Of a stretch of 64,000 nt of DNA, positions 22,880 through 36,700 are shown one piece after another. The stretch covers positions 4,035,001 through 4,099,000 of the forward strand of contig NC_088201.1 of NCBI RefSeq assembly GCF_037126465.1, read 5' to 3'. The notes below the pieces were generated by a model. The model ran no database searches and was not told where the DNA came from. It was given only the letters and a program-made list of their open reading frames with translations. The position numbers and the translations under genes were made by a program. The first letter of the stretch is position 1. Every line of letters begins with the position of its first letter. The stretch comes from Ornithodoros turicata (taxonomy: Eukaryota > Arthropoda > Arachnida > Ixodida > Argasidae).

Positions 22880-24790
22880 TCACCAGAAATCGCATGCCTT
22901 CCGAGGGTTCATAGGTGTGCCGGGATCGCAGGTGAACGACTTCTGGAAGCCCTTGTAGTTGACTAGAGCGAGGTCCACCCTTCGTGTGCGTTGAGGTTCG
23001 TCAGAGCACTGACCCAGAGTATAGTAAATGAAGAACAGCTGGTCCAGTGACATACTGACTGCGTTCTCAAGGCGAAGGTCCACCCCTGGCGGTAACTTGT
23101 CTCTGAAGGACGTGTGAGCTGCAACCAGTGCTGCTGCTTCTTCAGCGGCTGCTCTTGCAGCTACCTCATCTCCTTTATGCTGCATCGTGTAGCACCGTTG
23201 AAGACCTGCCAGCCCTTGCCGCGAGGTAGCAGACCACCAAAAACGAGGGTCATCCACGCTCTGAGGTTGCAGAGACCCGTCGAGGATCGACCGTATCAAA
23301 CAACGTCCCACATGGACCCCGTATCGGGACAGCTGCAGTAGGGATAGGGGCTCTTGCGTTGGAGCGCTTGTATTGGCGGCAGTGAGAGGAAGATATAAAT
23401 TTCTTCGTGGTAGGTCAAAGTTGCAGTCATGGCTCGAGTCTGGCCAAGGTGCAGGACGCGGCTCGGAGCCTTCCGCAATCCGTCTTTGGACCAAATACCG
23501 CGTGACGCGTGCGTAAGACCGTAGTCCCTCTCCGGGAATGACTCGTGGCAAAAGTTGTACCACTTGGGAAGCTTGAAGTTGACTTGTCGAGGCGGCTGGT
23601 ACCAGAGGGCGGACTTGAAGATTTCGAAGGTGCTCTCCAGCCGTACTCCGTGTTTCATGATCCATCCACTGTAGCTTTTCCAGACGATGAAGCAACGCTT
23701 CCTGTACGCCAACCGTGAGCTCCGCAGTTGCTTGAAGAGAGTCGCGGGAAGTTTCATAAACGGTTCGGTAGAACTGAACCGGTAGGACGTCTTCAACTAT
23801 GCGCAAGCAAAGTTGTTCCGTTGTGGCTTGTTTATGGAAACCGAGTTGGCGGCCCCGCACTACAGTGAGCTTGTGGACGCGGTCCGGAAGAAATGGTGAG
23901 ACATGAACCACTGTTCGAAAACCAATGTAGTTGAGTACGATATGCGGTGGTGTGTCGTCCAGTAAGTAGGTGAGACGCACAACGTATTCTGGCGACCGCA
24001 GCACGAGCTCTGTGTCCTCGTCCACTCGACTGGAATTCTCGAGAAACTTGCTCAACACCGCTTGATACCTAGGCAAGCTGGCGAGTCTTTCCACTTTGTA
24101 ATTTCTTCTTGCCCGTGGCGACTGCACGATCCCTGCTAGATGGTGTGCGAAATTGACTATCTCCATGGAGACGGAATGGAATGCAATATTCTTGTGCGTT
24201 GTTGCGGACACTGCGAGCGTTACTGCGTCATAGTACCATGCGCTGCGAGAATCGTTGGACTGGTAAGGTGCTTCCAAGAGCTCAGGTTTATCGAGAGCAG
24301 GAACGATGTGCTGTCGTCTGATTGGATGTTGAATCATCTCCAGATTTACCAGCGTGGAAAGACCCAGGAATCGTAGCGCTCGCGCCGCGGCTTCCCACAC
24401 TGCACTTTCGCCCATGCTTGTGAACTGGACGTACGGCCAGTCCGACACCGCTGCTGCCTTCAGTAGATGTTTCAGCGGACTCCAGCCAAGATTGTTGCGC
24501 GATTGAGAATCGACGCACTCTTTCCAAAGCTGCTGCATCACGGAGAAGCCGAGAGAGGTATCGCTCGAGTAGCGCAGTGATTTCAGAAGCGAGCCTTCCA
24601 GTTGATTGGCGATGGCTTCGTCGACGGACCTTAGCGTCGGATGTTCTGCTCGCCAGTTGGAACAGACAAAGTGGTACATGCTCTCGCACGGGTTGACGTT
24701 CCAGTTGAGCTGATGCGACACGAAGTTTCCTTCTTGCTGACAGGTAACTGTGCTGCAAATACGAAAACCTGGTGGATGGGAATTGTTAAC
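22880..24790 (-). other. M13-like pseudo-peptidase ectodomain of the giant protein
   Basis: This region starts with ICSTVTCQQEG then LNWNVNPCESMYHFVC, the cysteine pattern of M13 N-termini, and ends FFIYYTLGQC...ACDFW, the C-terminal family block. It is aligned along its length with the 703-residue neighbour: VLNYIGFRTVV with VLNYLGFRTAV, DWPYV with HWPYV, and AAARALRFLG with AAARILRATG. The catalytic region reads RYGVHVGRCLIRSILDG where active members have NYG.IG.VIGHEITHGFDD, so both zinc histidines and the catalytic glutamate are gone. Confidence 0.85.
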
Positions 24791-27700
24791 GACGAAAGCT
24801 CCTCCTCGAGCGTTATATCGATAACTGGCGTTTCCGCCCGATGGCGGTAGTAACATGGAACCATTTGCACCGCGTGTACTGAGGCGTCGTCCATAGATGT
24901 CCAGAACAGTCCATAGGCCGATTATCGTGGCTAATAGGACGACAAAGTAGACGACCATTTCAGTTTGAGAATTTCGCAGCCGCGTCTCGATGGCCGTGTG
25001 ACGGTAAGGCTTCCGTGGAGGCTTCCGTAGGCCATCCCCTCCACTGCTCGGCATGCTCAGGTTCGGCGTGGACCTCCCCTGTAGTAGACGAGGAGCTGTT
25101 ATTGGAGATCTCAGAGGAGACCGAGAAGAAGGCCTTGGAGGTGACCTAGGCGGACCCGATGCTACTGGAGGTGACAGCGATGGCGACCTTGGCGCTGATC
25201 TGGGCCCTCCTGGACCTGATGGCGGTGGCGGAGGTGACAGCGAAGGGGACATTGGAACTGACCTACGCTCTCTTAAACCTGATGTTGCCTCCTGAGGTGA
25301 CCGTGAAGGTGATCTAGGAACTCTTGGAATTGACGGTACACTTCCAGTGCCACGAACCCCTCTGCCGCGGATGGCGAATCTACGCACTCGGTCAGTGCTA
25401 TTACTCCCGGCACTACCAAGTCTTCGTAGCAATTGTCCCTGTTGGCGTAGCTCGCGTTCCTGCATCATCACTTTGTCTTCCAACATCTTCTGTCGCCGTA
25501 ACTGTTCGTTCAAGTGATGTTGTTGTTGTGTGTCCCGAGCACTCTGCATGCGTTGCATTTGTTGGAGCTGGGCGCGGGCTTGATAGACTTGTTGCTGTTG
25601 CGGAGGGTTGATGGGAGGGGCCTGCATGCGCAGTAGTTGAGGAGACATTGATATTGGACGCCTTTGGAGCAGTGGCGGCGATGCAGACATTGGACGCGAC
25701 ATGGGCGGAGATGGAGATCTTCTGCGCGGTGATGTTACAGGAAAAGACATCAGTGATGGTGACATGAGGGCAGACGACGGTCGGGACTGCGGTGACGCAG
25801 AACGTCGACGAAACTGCTGGGAACCTCGACCGTGGATATCTATCTTGATGGTGCTGGCCATGTCAGAAGCGTCACCAGCCATCTTGGGCCTCTGCTGCAT
25901 TTTTCGGTGCTCGTCGAGCAGGTGCTGTTGCAATCTTTTCTGTAGCTCTAACTGCTGCTGTAGGGCTGTTTCAGCCGGTTGTTGAAATGGATAGCGTTGC
26001 GGAGCCTGTAGACGCATCGGAGATGGTCTTGCCGACAGCGGCGGCGACGTCTGTTGTGGCATCCTGGGCAGCAATCTTGGAGCAAGTTGTGGCGGTGACA
26101 ACATTGAAACTTGTGGTGACATACGCGGCGACATGCGCGGAGACATACGCGGCGATGTTGGTGGAGGAGACATACGCGGCGAAATGCGTGGTGATGTTGG
26201 GGGAGACATTAGCGGGGAAGTCTGTCGTAACATACCCAATGACATTTGCGGCGGCGTTGGTGACGGCATTCGCGGAGCCATCGGTGGTAACGCTCCCAGT
26301 GACATTTGCGGTGACAATGTGGGAGACATTCTTCCTTGCATTCCTGGTTGCAGTTGCGGAGACATCCGCGGTGAAAATGTGGGAGACATTCTTCCTTGCA
26401 TTCCTGGTTGCAGTTGCGGAGACATTCTTCCTTGCATTCCTGGTTGCAGTTGCGGAGACATTCTTCCTTGCATTCCTGGTTGCAGTTGCGGAGACATTCT
26501 TCCTTGCATTCCTGGTTGCAGTTGCGGAGACATTCTTCCTTGCATTCCTGGTTGCAGTTGCGGAGACATTTGCGGTGAAAATGTGGGAGACATTCTTCCT
26601 TGCATTCCTGGTTGCAGTTGCGGAGACATTCGCGGTGAAAATGTGGGAGACATTCTTCCTTGCATTCCTGGTTGCAGTTGCGGAGACATTCGCGGTGGAA
26701 ATGTGGGAGACATTCTTCCTTGCATTCCTGGTTGCAGTTGCGGAGACATTCTTCCTTGCATTCCTGGTTGCAGTTGCGGAGACATTCGCGGTGACAGAGG
26801 ACGTAACCTTCCCAAAGGCATTTGTGGTGACAGTGGGGGAGACATTTTTCCATGCCTTACTCCCAGTTGCAGTTGCGAAGACATTCGCGGGGACATCGGT
26901 CGCAACATTCCCAAAGACATTTCCGGTGACAGTGTGGGAGACACTCTTCCAAGCATTCCTGGTAGCAGAGTAGGCATTTGTGGAGACCGTCTCGCCGACA
27001 TCGGCGGAGACGTCTGCTGTGGCATTTGGGGTGACATTGGCGGAGATATTCGCTGCGGTATGAGTGGTGGTACTTGTGGAGGCATCCGTGGTACACCCAT
27101 GCCTGGTGGTGGGGAGAACATACGTGCTGATTGGGGCGGCCTAGAAGGAACATGCACAGAGATAAGCGGCGTGACCTGTCGAGGCAGATGCTGCGGTCGA
27201 GAAGGTGGAAATTGTTGTGGCGACTGCGGTCCCTGCGCGCGAAGGCTTGGAGCTGTTCCACCGGGGACGCGTGGTAGAATCTCGGTAGTGCGTGGTGGCT
27301 TTGGTTGTATGACCTCCGTCTGTGTAACATTGAACAACGCCTGCTGCTGCGTAAGCCTCGGAAATTGCATTCCTGGAGGTACTGGGCGTGCTACTACGGG
27401 ATGTCGCAAAGGTACTTGCGGGCCACGTATTGGCTCTTGCGTCAGTGACTTTTGCGGCGGTGGCATTTGTGGGGGAAATGGTACCGTGGGGAAAGGCGGG
27501 GGAGATGGAGTCATGCGGTGTACGGGAGGCCGTTGTCGGAAAAGGGGCAGCGGACGTGGAGCACGTGGCGGCGAAGCTGTTCGCCGTGACGATATTGGCG
27601 GCGGAAAAACTGGCGGCGGTTCACGCGTGAGCCTTGGAGGAGGTACCTGGGGCGTGGTAAAAGGACGGACTGGTAGCACTGGACGCTGAGGTTGTCGTGG

Positions 27701-30700
27701 GAACATACGAAGAGGCGCGGGCTTAAGCCCGCGTACTGGTGTGGGAGCAGGTGCGGGAATCGGGGACGGTGTAATCGACTGGGAGAGCGGAGAAATGCGA
27801 GCAGTGGGGGCCCTAGTCGGAGGTGGCGACACTGGTGACACGAATGACCGTCCGCGAACCGGGGCTCGAAGGCGACCAGGTGATGGCGATACAGCGGGTA
27901 TTGAAACCGGCGTGGAACCTGGCGTTGGGGACGGACTGCAGCTGGGAGTTGGCAATAGACTTGGACGTGGCCTTGGTCCCCGCGGTGAGGTTTCGACCTG
28001 AAACAGTACCTGGGTTCTAGACTGCCGTTGTGGAAGACGTGGCGGTTGGAAAGGGGAACGTGGCGGACGTGGACCTCGAATAAACGCAGGACGTGAGGGC
28101 GCTGGTGGAGGCAGTCTTACGAAGGGTTGCTGTGAGCCTGGTGAAGCGCACGGCGGGGTTTGGGGCGGAGAAGGCTGTACTTGTACCAAGACATGTGTTG
28201 AAGCCCTAGGTGGAGGTGGCGTAGGCTGACGGGGAGCTTGAACAAGAACGTGTGTGGGCCCCTGAGGCGGCGGTGGAGGAGTAGGTTGCTGAGCAAGTTG
28301 TACCAGCACATGGGTTGAGCCGCGAGGAGGAGGAGGCGTAGGCGGCCTGAGTACGAGTAAGTGAGTTGAACCCTTAGGTGATGGTGTCGGCTGCCGTGGT
28401 AATTGGAGGAAAACTTGAGGTGGAGGCTGCACCTGAAGAAGTACTTGTTGTGGCGGAGAAGGTGGAGGCGGCGCCGGTTGCGGGATGCGTAACTGAATGT
28501 GTTTCGGCGGCGGCGGCGCCGGTTGCGGGATGCGTAACTGAATGTGTTTCGGCGGCGGCGGCGACTTTCGCCCCTGTTCTTGAATCTGCACGGTGACTGA
28601 CGGTTTGCGTTCCAGTGCCATTTCTTCCTGCATGTCAGCCTGCAGCCGTAGCTGCTTCTGTTGTTGATGCATCACTTGCTGCTGGCGCTGTATAATGCGA
28701 CGTTGTTCAGAGATCTGCATCTGTTGAGCAATCTGCTGTTGCTGGATTCGCTTTTGTTGCTGCAGTACAAGTTCCTGCTTTTGCAGTAATTTTTGATGTT
28801 CTATTTGTTGCTGACGTCTCATTTCATTTTGTTCTGTCCTGGTTTGCTCCATCAGCTTTTCCTTCCGCAGAAGCTGTTGCTTGAGTTGCTGCAATTGCTG
28901 CCTCAGTCGCTGCTGCTCAAACAGCTTTCTGGGTTCTTGAAAGTTTATCTGCGTCAGTTGTTGTTCAAGAAGCTCTTGTTGTCGCAACAGTTGCTGATGC
29001 TCCGCGAGCTGCTGCTGTTGCTGCTGCAGGTGTCGTTGCTCCAGCCCCCGCTGTTGTTCTAACAACTGCTGCTGTTGCTTCCGCAGTTTCTGCTGCTCTC
29101 TGATCTGTTGCTCTTGATTCTGGAGTTGCTGTTGCTGTAATTGCTGCTGCTGGTTTCGAAGTCGCTGATGCTCGCTCTCAATTTGCTGCTGTGCAATTCC
29201 ATGTTGTCTCTTTAGCGCTTGTTGCTGGTTCCTCAGCAGCTGCTGCTCCCTCGCTTGTTGCTGTTGGTTCTGAATTTGCTGTTGCTGTAATTGCTGTTGC
29301 TGACTTTTAAGTTGTTGCTGTTCGTACTGCATTTGTTGCTGAGCAACTCCCTGTTGCCTTTTTAGGGCGTGTTGCTGATTCTTCAATAGCTGCTGCTCCC
29401 TCATTTGTTGTTGATGATTCTCAGTTTGCTGTTTCTGTAATTGCTGCTGCTGGTTTTTAAGTTGCTGCTGTTCATACTGCATTTGCTGCTGAGCGACTTC
29501 CTGTTGTCTTTTTAGGGCCTGCTGCTGATTCCTCAGCTGCTGCTCCTTATACTCCAGCTGTTGCCGATCAATTGCTTGCTGTCTTTCCAAGGCTTGCTGT
29601 TGGCTCCTCAGCTGCTGCAGCTCATATTCTATTCGCTTCTTAGCAACACCATGCTGCATTTCTAAGACTTGGTGCGCGTTCCTTAACTTCTGCTGCTCAA
29701 ACTCCATCTGCTGCTTCGATAAACCTTGCTGCCTTCCTAAAGCTTGCTGCTGGCTCCTCAACTTCTGCTGTTCATATTCAAGCTGCTGCTGAGTTAATCC
29801 TTGCTGTCTTTCTAGCTCTTGTTGTTTCACCGTCAGTTTGTGCTGCTCGAACTTGACTCGCTGCTGAGCTGCATTCTGCTGCCTTTCCAGGGCCTGCTGT
29901 TGACTACTCAGCTGCTGCAGCTCGAGCTCCACCCGCTTCTCAGCTACCTCTTGCTGTCGCTCTAACGTCTGCAACTTGTTTCTCAGTTCCTGCTGTTCAT
30001 ATTCGAGCTGTTGCTGATGCTTCATTTGTTCTTGTCCCACCTGCATTTGCTTTTGTGCCATCCCCTGCTGTCTATCCAGCATTTGCTGTTGAGTCCTTAG
30101 CTGCCTCTGAGTCCTACCTTGCATTCGTCTCAGCAGCTGTTGCTGGTTTCCCAGTTGCCGATGTGCAACGTCCATCTGCTGCTGTTGACGCTGGCCAAAA
30201 TCGAATTGTTGCTGAGCCATTCCTCGCTGCTGCTCCAGCATTTGCTGTTGAGTCATCATGTGTGTCTGAGCAAGTCCCTGTTGCTCTTCTAACATTCTTT
30301 GGCGGCTAATCAACTGCCGTTGACGAATCTGAATTTGTTGCTGCATCATGCCTGCCTCCGCTTGCATGTTTCGAATCTGGATTAAAAGCTGTCTATCAAG
30401 CGGAGATAACCCATGATGCTGCACTATACTCTGGATCTGGACTCGGAGTCTCTCTTTCTCCTGTGGGGGCAGGCGGTGCTGTTCCAGTATGTTCTGGAGC
30501 TGGAGTAACAGCTGATCTTTTCCCAACGGAGTCATTGCTTGTGGCTCTGGTACGTTATTTTGGATCTGAATGAGAAGGTCGTCTTTGTCAGGTATCTGTT
30601 GTTGTTCGACCACGTTTTCGATTTGGATGAGTAGGTGCTCTTTGTCGTCAGGAGGTAGTGGTTGCTCTTCCACTGCGCTCTGGATCTGAATTAATAGCTG

Positions 30701-33700
30701 TTGCTTGTCAAGCGCCGACATTATTTGTTGTTCGACTATGTTTTGGATTTGGAGAAGGAGTTGTTCTTTTTCTTCTGGAGACATTCCTTGTTGCCCCTGC
30801 ATGTTTTGAAGATGTATTAGAAGCCGTTCTTTGTCTGCGGGAGCCATAGGCTGTTGTTCTGGCACGTTTATTTGAATGAGACACTGCTCAATATCTCTTG
30901 AAGCCCTCCGTTGCTGTTCCTGTTGCATGTCTTGAAGTAATTCAAGGACCTGTTCCATCTGTGTGGTTCCTTGCATATTCTGAAACTGAATTTCGAGGCG
31001 ATCTGTAGCTTGCTCTTCTGTTATGTTTTGGATCTGTATCATTAGTTGTTGTTTTTCGTCCAACGCCCTCAATTGCGCCTCCTGGACTTTTCGAATGTCC
31101 CTCAGAAGTCGTTCTACTCTTTCTAAGCGCTCTTTATCGACTAAGGTCATTCCATGGTGCTCGGGAATGCTCTGGATTTGAACAATGAGCTGATCTTTGT
31201 CAATGGGAGCCAGTTCTTTGTCCTGCATGTTTTGTATTAGAACCAGGAGCCGTTCTTTTTCAACCGAAGATACGCCCTGCTGCTGCAACATGTTTTCAAG
31301 TTGGGCTAGGAGCCTTTCTACACGTTCCAGTCGCTCTCGTTCGGCTGCTGACATCCCTTGTTGTTCTGGCATGTTCTGGATCTGAATCAGGAGACGCTCC
31401 TTGTCGGTAGGGGCCAGTGTTTCTTCTTGCACATTCTCAATTTGGATAAGCAGCTGTTCTTTTTCGGCGGGCGACAAGCAGTGTTGTTCTTGCATGTCCT
31501 GGAGCTTAAGTAAAATCCGCTCTACCCTTTCTAAGCGCTCTCTGTCGCCAGTAGACACTCCTTGTTGCTCGGGCATGTTTTCTATCTGGACTAAAAGTTG
31601 CATTTTTTGAGCTGGGGAGAGTACTTCGTCCTGCACGTTTTGAATCTGGATTAAGAGCTGCTCCTTTTCCGCGGAAGTCATACCACGCTTTTCCTGCATG
31701 TCCTGGAGTTTAAGCAAAATCTGTTCCATCCTGTCGAAGCGTTCTCGATCGTAAGCAGGCATTTCTTGTTGCGCCGGCATATTTTGTATGTGGATTTGGA
31801 GCTTCAGTCTCTGAACAGGGGTGAGTACTTCGTCCTGCACGTTCTGGATCTGCAGTAAAAGCTGTTCCTTTTCCGCGGCAGAGATGCCGCGCTGTCGTTG
31901 CATGTCCTGAAGGTGAAGTAAAATCAGTTCCATTCTCTGTAAGCGCTCTTGATCATCACTAGTCATTGCTCGTTGTTGCTCCGGCATGTTTTGTATGCGG
32001 ATCTGAAGCTCCACTTTTTCCGGGGGAGAGAGTACTTCGTCATCCACGTTTTCCACGTGAATTATAAGCTGTTCTTTCTCAGAAGGCGTGAGTACCTGGT
32101 CTTGTAAATTCTGAACTTGAATTTGAAGTAGCTCTTTTTGGTCTCGAGACGGCGTTCGGTCTCCCTGCATGTTCTGGAGTTGAAGTTCAACTCGGTCTAA
32201 CCGTTCTCTGTCAACCGAAGGCATTCCCTGCTGTTCCGGCAAGTTTTGGATCTGAATCACAAGCTGGTGTGTCTCAGTCGGAGATATTTCACGTTGGTTT
32301 TGCAAGTTCTGGAGTTGTTCAAAAAGTCTTGCCTTCTCAGCCGCTGACAGCACACCTTGTTCTTGTACGTTCTGGAGTTGAACGAAGAACTGTTCCTTCG
32401 CTACTGGAGCCACTTGTTCCTGCCTCGATCTCGCCTTCAATCCTTGAATAAGAATTACAAGTTGTTCCTTGTGAGATATTTGCTTCTGGTCCCCCATGTT
32501 TTCAATCTGACGCAACAGCTCTTCTTTGTCCTGCTGAGAGATCCCTTCCTGTTCCTGCACACTCTTAATCTGGATCACGACCTGTTCTGCCTCCTTCTCC
32601 GGCATACCCTTCTGATCCAGCATATTCCGTATTTGGATTATGAAATGTTCCGACTCAGACGAACACGCTTCCGGTTGGTCTCCCATTTGTTCAGCAAAAT
32701 TGTGAATTTGAATCGTTGCCATATGTGGGGTCTCCTGATGAAGTTCTTGAAACTTGAGCACTTCCGGTAACATAATCTCACCGTCACCGATTTCTGACGG
32801 AGGTATGTGGACGATAATGTTAGCTTCCGGAGAGACTTGGATGATCTGGTCGGGAGGCTGGAACGTCTGCAAGGCAGGTTCTTGCATGGCAGCCAGAGCT
32901 GAAAGCGACGCGGTAGGAGTGCAGAAGGTGGACTCGAAAGATGACACCGACGTCTCTGGGAGCATGAACCCTCGAGGAGGTGGAATCCGCGGCGGCATCG
33001 GAGGCCGTGGCGGCGGTGGAGACAGCGATCGGTGAAGACCTGTTGGTGCATCACAAAAATGGTACTCCGCCTCGTCGTCGCCTCGTTCGTACTCAAATAT
33101 AGTTCGTGATCCCAGGCTTTCCATCGACGTGTGACTTGTGCTACATGTCTCACTCGACGACATCTTATGTGCGTATGTTATCTTTAGCTTTGGTGCTTGC
33201 CATTTCCCACCACTACTGTCTCGAGTAGGACGTCCAGCGGGCCTGTCAGCGGTGCCACTCATCTGGAACCGCTGGTCCTCTCGCCGTAAAAAACGGGCCC
33301 TGTCTCTGGTGATGGGCTCGGCATAGTACGCGACTTCATCGACGACCTCGAAGACTGGTCGTCTTGCTTGGGGACTAGCGGGGTTTGTACGCAAAGGAGT
33401 TCGCATACGGGTAGGGCTTTCCGAATACATTCGAGGAGGAACTTGAGGAAATCCTCGGTGAGGTGGACTTCGAGAGAAAGGACGATCGGGTGGAGAGCCG
33501 AAAGGCTGAGTTCGCCGCCCCAAGCTAACGTGGCGGCTGCAAGATCCAGTCGCTGGCTCATAATATGGATGTTGAGGCTGATCACGTGCACGTGATCGTG
33601 ACCGTGACCACTGAACAGGGCTATCTGTGCGCGACTTTATGACGCTGGCAGAACGCACTGTAGAAGGTGGTGCCCCCCGTCGACGGCTCGATGACATTCC

Positions 33701-36700
33701 AGTGCTACGTCTCGGTCGTTCACTGGCAGCATCGTCTTCGCTATCGCTCACACTCACAGACACGGATACGTTGCTAGAGAATTTGCTCCGCGCTCCGCTA
33801 GACGGAGACTGTTGAGATCGCCTATTGCGTTGTGGAGTTCCAAACGTAATAGACCGTTTACCAATTAAAGTGCCATCACTGGAAGATTTCTGTACCATAG
33901 TTGTTGCCTCTGTGACAGTTTCACTCACGGACAACGACGACGAGAGTTCGGTGACAGACACGCCACTCTTTCGCGACGTGTCCGGCACGGACAGCACCTC
34001 CGTGAACGTTTCACCGGACTTGGACATGCGCTTTTTCGCGCCAATCACCTTGCCACTTAGACTTATCTTCACCGGAAGACCTTCTTGTACGCGTATTAAC
34101 TGCTGCTGCTCTCGAACCTTCGTTCGAGGTTCAGCGTCGTCTGCCTTTTTCGAACCCTTACGTTTCTGATCAGTGTCCTCGCCATCTTCTGCTGCCTTCT
34201 TACGCGTGCGCCGTCGAGGTGATGCCACACTCTCGTCGTCCGTGAGATCCCGCGCTCGTCGCCGTTGAGGTGACGCCACGCTCTCGTCGTCCGTGTGATC
34301 CCGCGCTCGTCGCCGTTGAGGTGACGCCACGCTCTCGTCGTCCGTGTGATCCCGCGCTCGTCGCCGTTGAGGTGATGCCACACTTTCGTCGTCTGTGTGA
34401 TCCCGTGCTCGTCGTCGTTGAGCTGGTGCCGCACTTTCGTCGTCTGCGACGTCTCGAACACGCCTTCGTGACGGCGTTGCGACGCTTTCGTCGTCTGTCT
34501 GGTCCCGCTTATCTCGCGCTCGTCGACGTTGGGGCGATACGACGCTTTCGTCCTCCGTGCGGCCTCGTCCTCGTCGTCGTTGCGGCGAAGTGTTTTCGTC
34601 GTCAGTAACGTCTCGCGCTCGTCGCCGTCGCTCGGTCACGCGGTCACTCGGTCTCTCTTCTTCGGTCGTAATCCGGTGCGTGCTGCGAATTCGTTGGACA
34701 ACGGAAGATTCTTCAGCGTCCACTGCGCGAGCTTTGCGAGGACGGCGAGGTGATTCGGGAGGTACATCATCTCCGCGAAGGGGACCTTTTCTCTCTTCAA
34801 ACTCTTGTTCGAGGACGAATTTCTTCTTCGTTCGCCGTTCGGGTGACTTCTCCTCGTCTTTACGTCCGCGTCTCGGAGGGCCGTCGTCCTCCGTTCGCCC
34901 CCTGCGTGGTGGTGAAGAATCATCATCTTGGCGACCCCTGTGAAACGGCCGTGCGCCGTCGCCAGTTCCTCTACGGCCTCTACGGGGCGATGAGTCATTA
35001 TCGGGCGGCTCCTGTGGCGGAGGGCGACCCCTGCGGCCACGCTTCGGGCTGTCATCATAATCGTCTCGTGTCCTGCGCCGTGAGTCCTCGGAATACCCGT
35101 CGTCACCGCTTGGAGGTAGTCTTCGCACACCAGCGAGTCGACCTGGTGTTACACGCGTAGGACTTGAGTCGTCCGACAACCTCCTCCGGCTTTCCGAGTC
35201 GTCTCTGTCTGGAGTACGGTCACCGCGTCTCCTGCGCCGTATGTGACGGACGTCTGTAACAACAGACATGTCATCCATGTAGGTATCAGCTTTGCGGCCC
35301 CGGAGATAATCATCAGGTCCTGCGCTACGCCGGCTTCCATCATCCGATCTCTTGGGCTCCCTCCGTTGTCGTACCGATTCTTGTGGTTGAGCCATTTGCA
35401 CTTGCTGCATTTGTGGAAATTGCATCGGTTGCTGGTGTTGCGTTGGCTGTTGCATTGTACCTGCGAATGGCGGTTGTTGCATATGCGCCATTGCTGCTTG
35501 TTGGATGTTCATTCCTGGCTGCATGGGCCTCTGTTGCATTCCGCCAGGCTGCATAGACCTCTGTTGCATGCCACCAAGCTGCATAGGCCTCTGTTGCATA
35601 CCGCCAGGCTGCATAGGCATTCCCGGCGGCATCTGAGCTCCGGGTTGTGCTTGAGGAGCGTACCCTGGTTGAGCAGCTCCTGGTTGGGCTGGAGGAGCGT
35701 ATCCTGGTTGAGCAGCTCCTGGTTGCGCTGGAGGAGCGTATCCTGGTTGAGCAGCTCCTGGATACATAGACGCAGGTGCTCCAGGAGCTGGTGGAGCTCT
35801 GGGCGCATGTCCAGACGCTAACGTCGATTTGGACGCATCGTCAATTTTTGATTTCACAGAAGACTTTCGCTCTGCGCTGATCCCTTCAGCTAACCTGTTT
35901 TCAACGTCGATTAGCTTCCGAATCTTTTCTTCGGCATTGAGAACGCTCATGCGAGATTCTTCGGTCATAATCATATCGGAGTTGCGAAAATTGTTTAGCT
36001 CATTCGCAAGTTTCACTTCGAGGTCGATGAGATTACGAAGTTTCCCTTCGGCTTCAAGCATGTTCCCTACGCAGCGCTCTTCGCCTATCCCACCGAGCTG
36101 AATGGCACGTCGAGCCATGATGACGTCTTGAGACACCCGAATCACACTCTCTATAAGCTGGCGTAACTCCTCTTCTTTTTCCAGTATACGGGTTTCTCGG
36201 TCTCGGCTTCGCGACCTTCCACGATGAGTTTTATGGTGCTTGTGCTCTTGTCGTTCAGAGCGTCGTTCGGCTTGCTTTCGAGGCGTGTAGATGCTCTGGC
36301 AGATCCACTGCCAAAAGGAAGGTCCCGGAGGGATGTCTTCGTCCACAGTTACACGACGGTCTATCAGTTCATGACGCTTTGCACCGCCAACGTCGTCCTC
36401 TGGAATCTCGTCATCGCCGTCGTCGTCTTCAGGTGGTTTTCGGGGTAGCGTCACACGTGCGCGTCTTGGAGGCGGTGCTTCGTTCACAACGAGTAGTATT
36501 TGACTGTTCACTTGCGTCGGTGGCTGAGGGCGTGCTTCTTCAGGAGCTGGCTCTTCCTCTTCAGCCTGGTCGCCATTATTGTCCTCTTCGCCATTATCTC
36601 CGTCATCGGGAGGCTTCCCATTTTGTGGAATGATCTCGATGTCGATCGCTGTCTTTAGCTTGACGACTGTTGTTTGATCCTCGGTAACTTGTTCGAACGT

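Noticed and set aside
26326..26785. Regularly spaced repeats as a CRISPR-like array
   Set aside because: Eukaryotic coding minisatellite; units are contiguous or separated by the same in-frame insert, not by unique spacers.
26209..26853. 214-codon minus-strand frame rich in Cys/Asn repeats
   Set aside because: It is an alternative frame of the same minisatellite inside the giant exon; a by-product of the 36-bp period.
25987..27689. Long plus-strand open frames (328 and 518 codons) opposite the giant gene
   Set aside because: They are the antisense reading of the 36-bp and related tandem repeats. Composition is repetitive with no domain, and the minus-strand frame is continuous with the rest of the gene.
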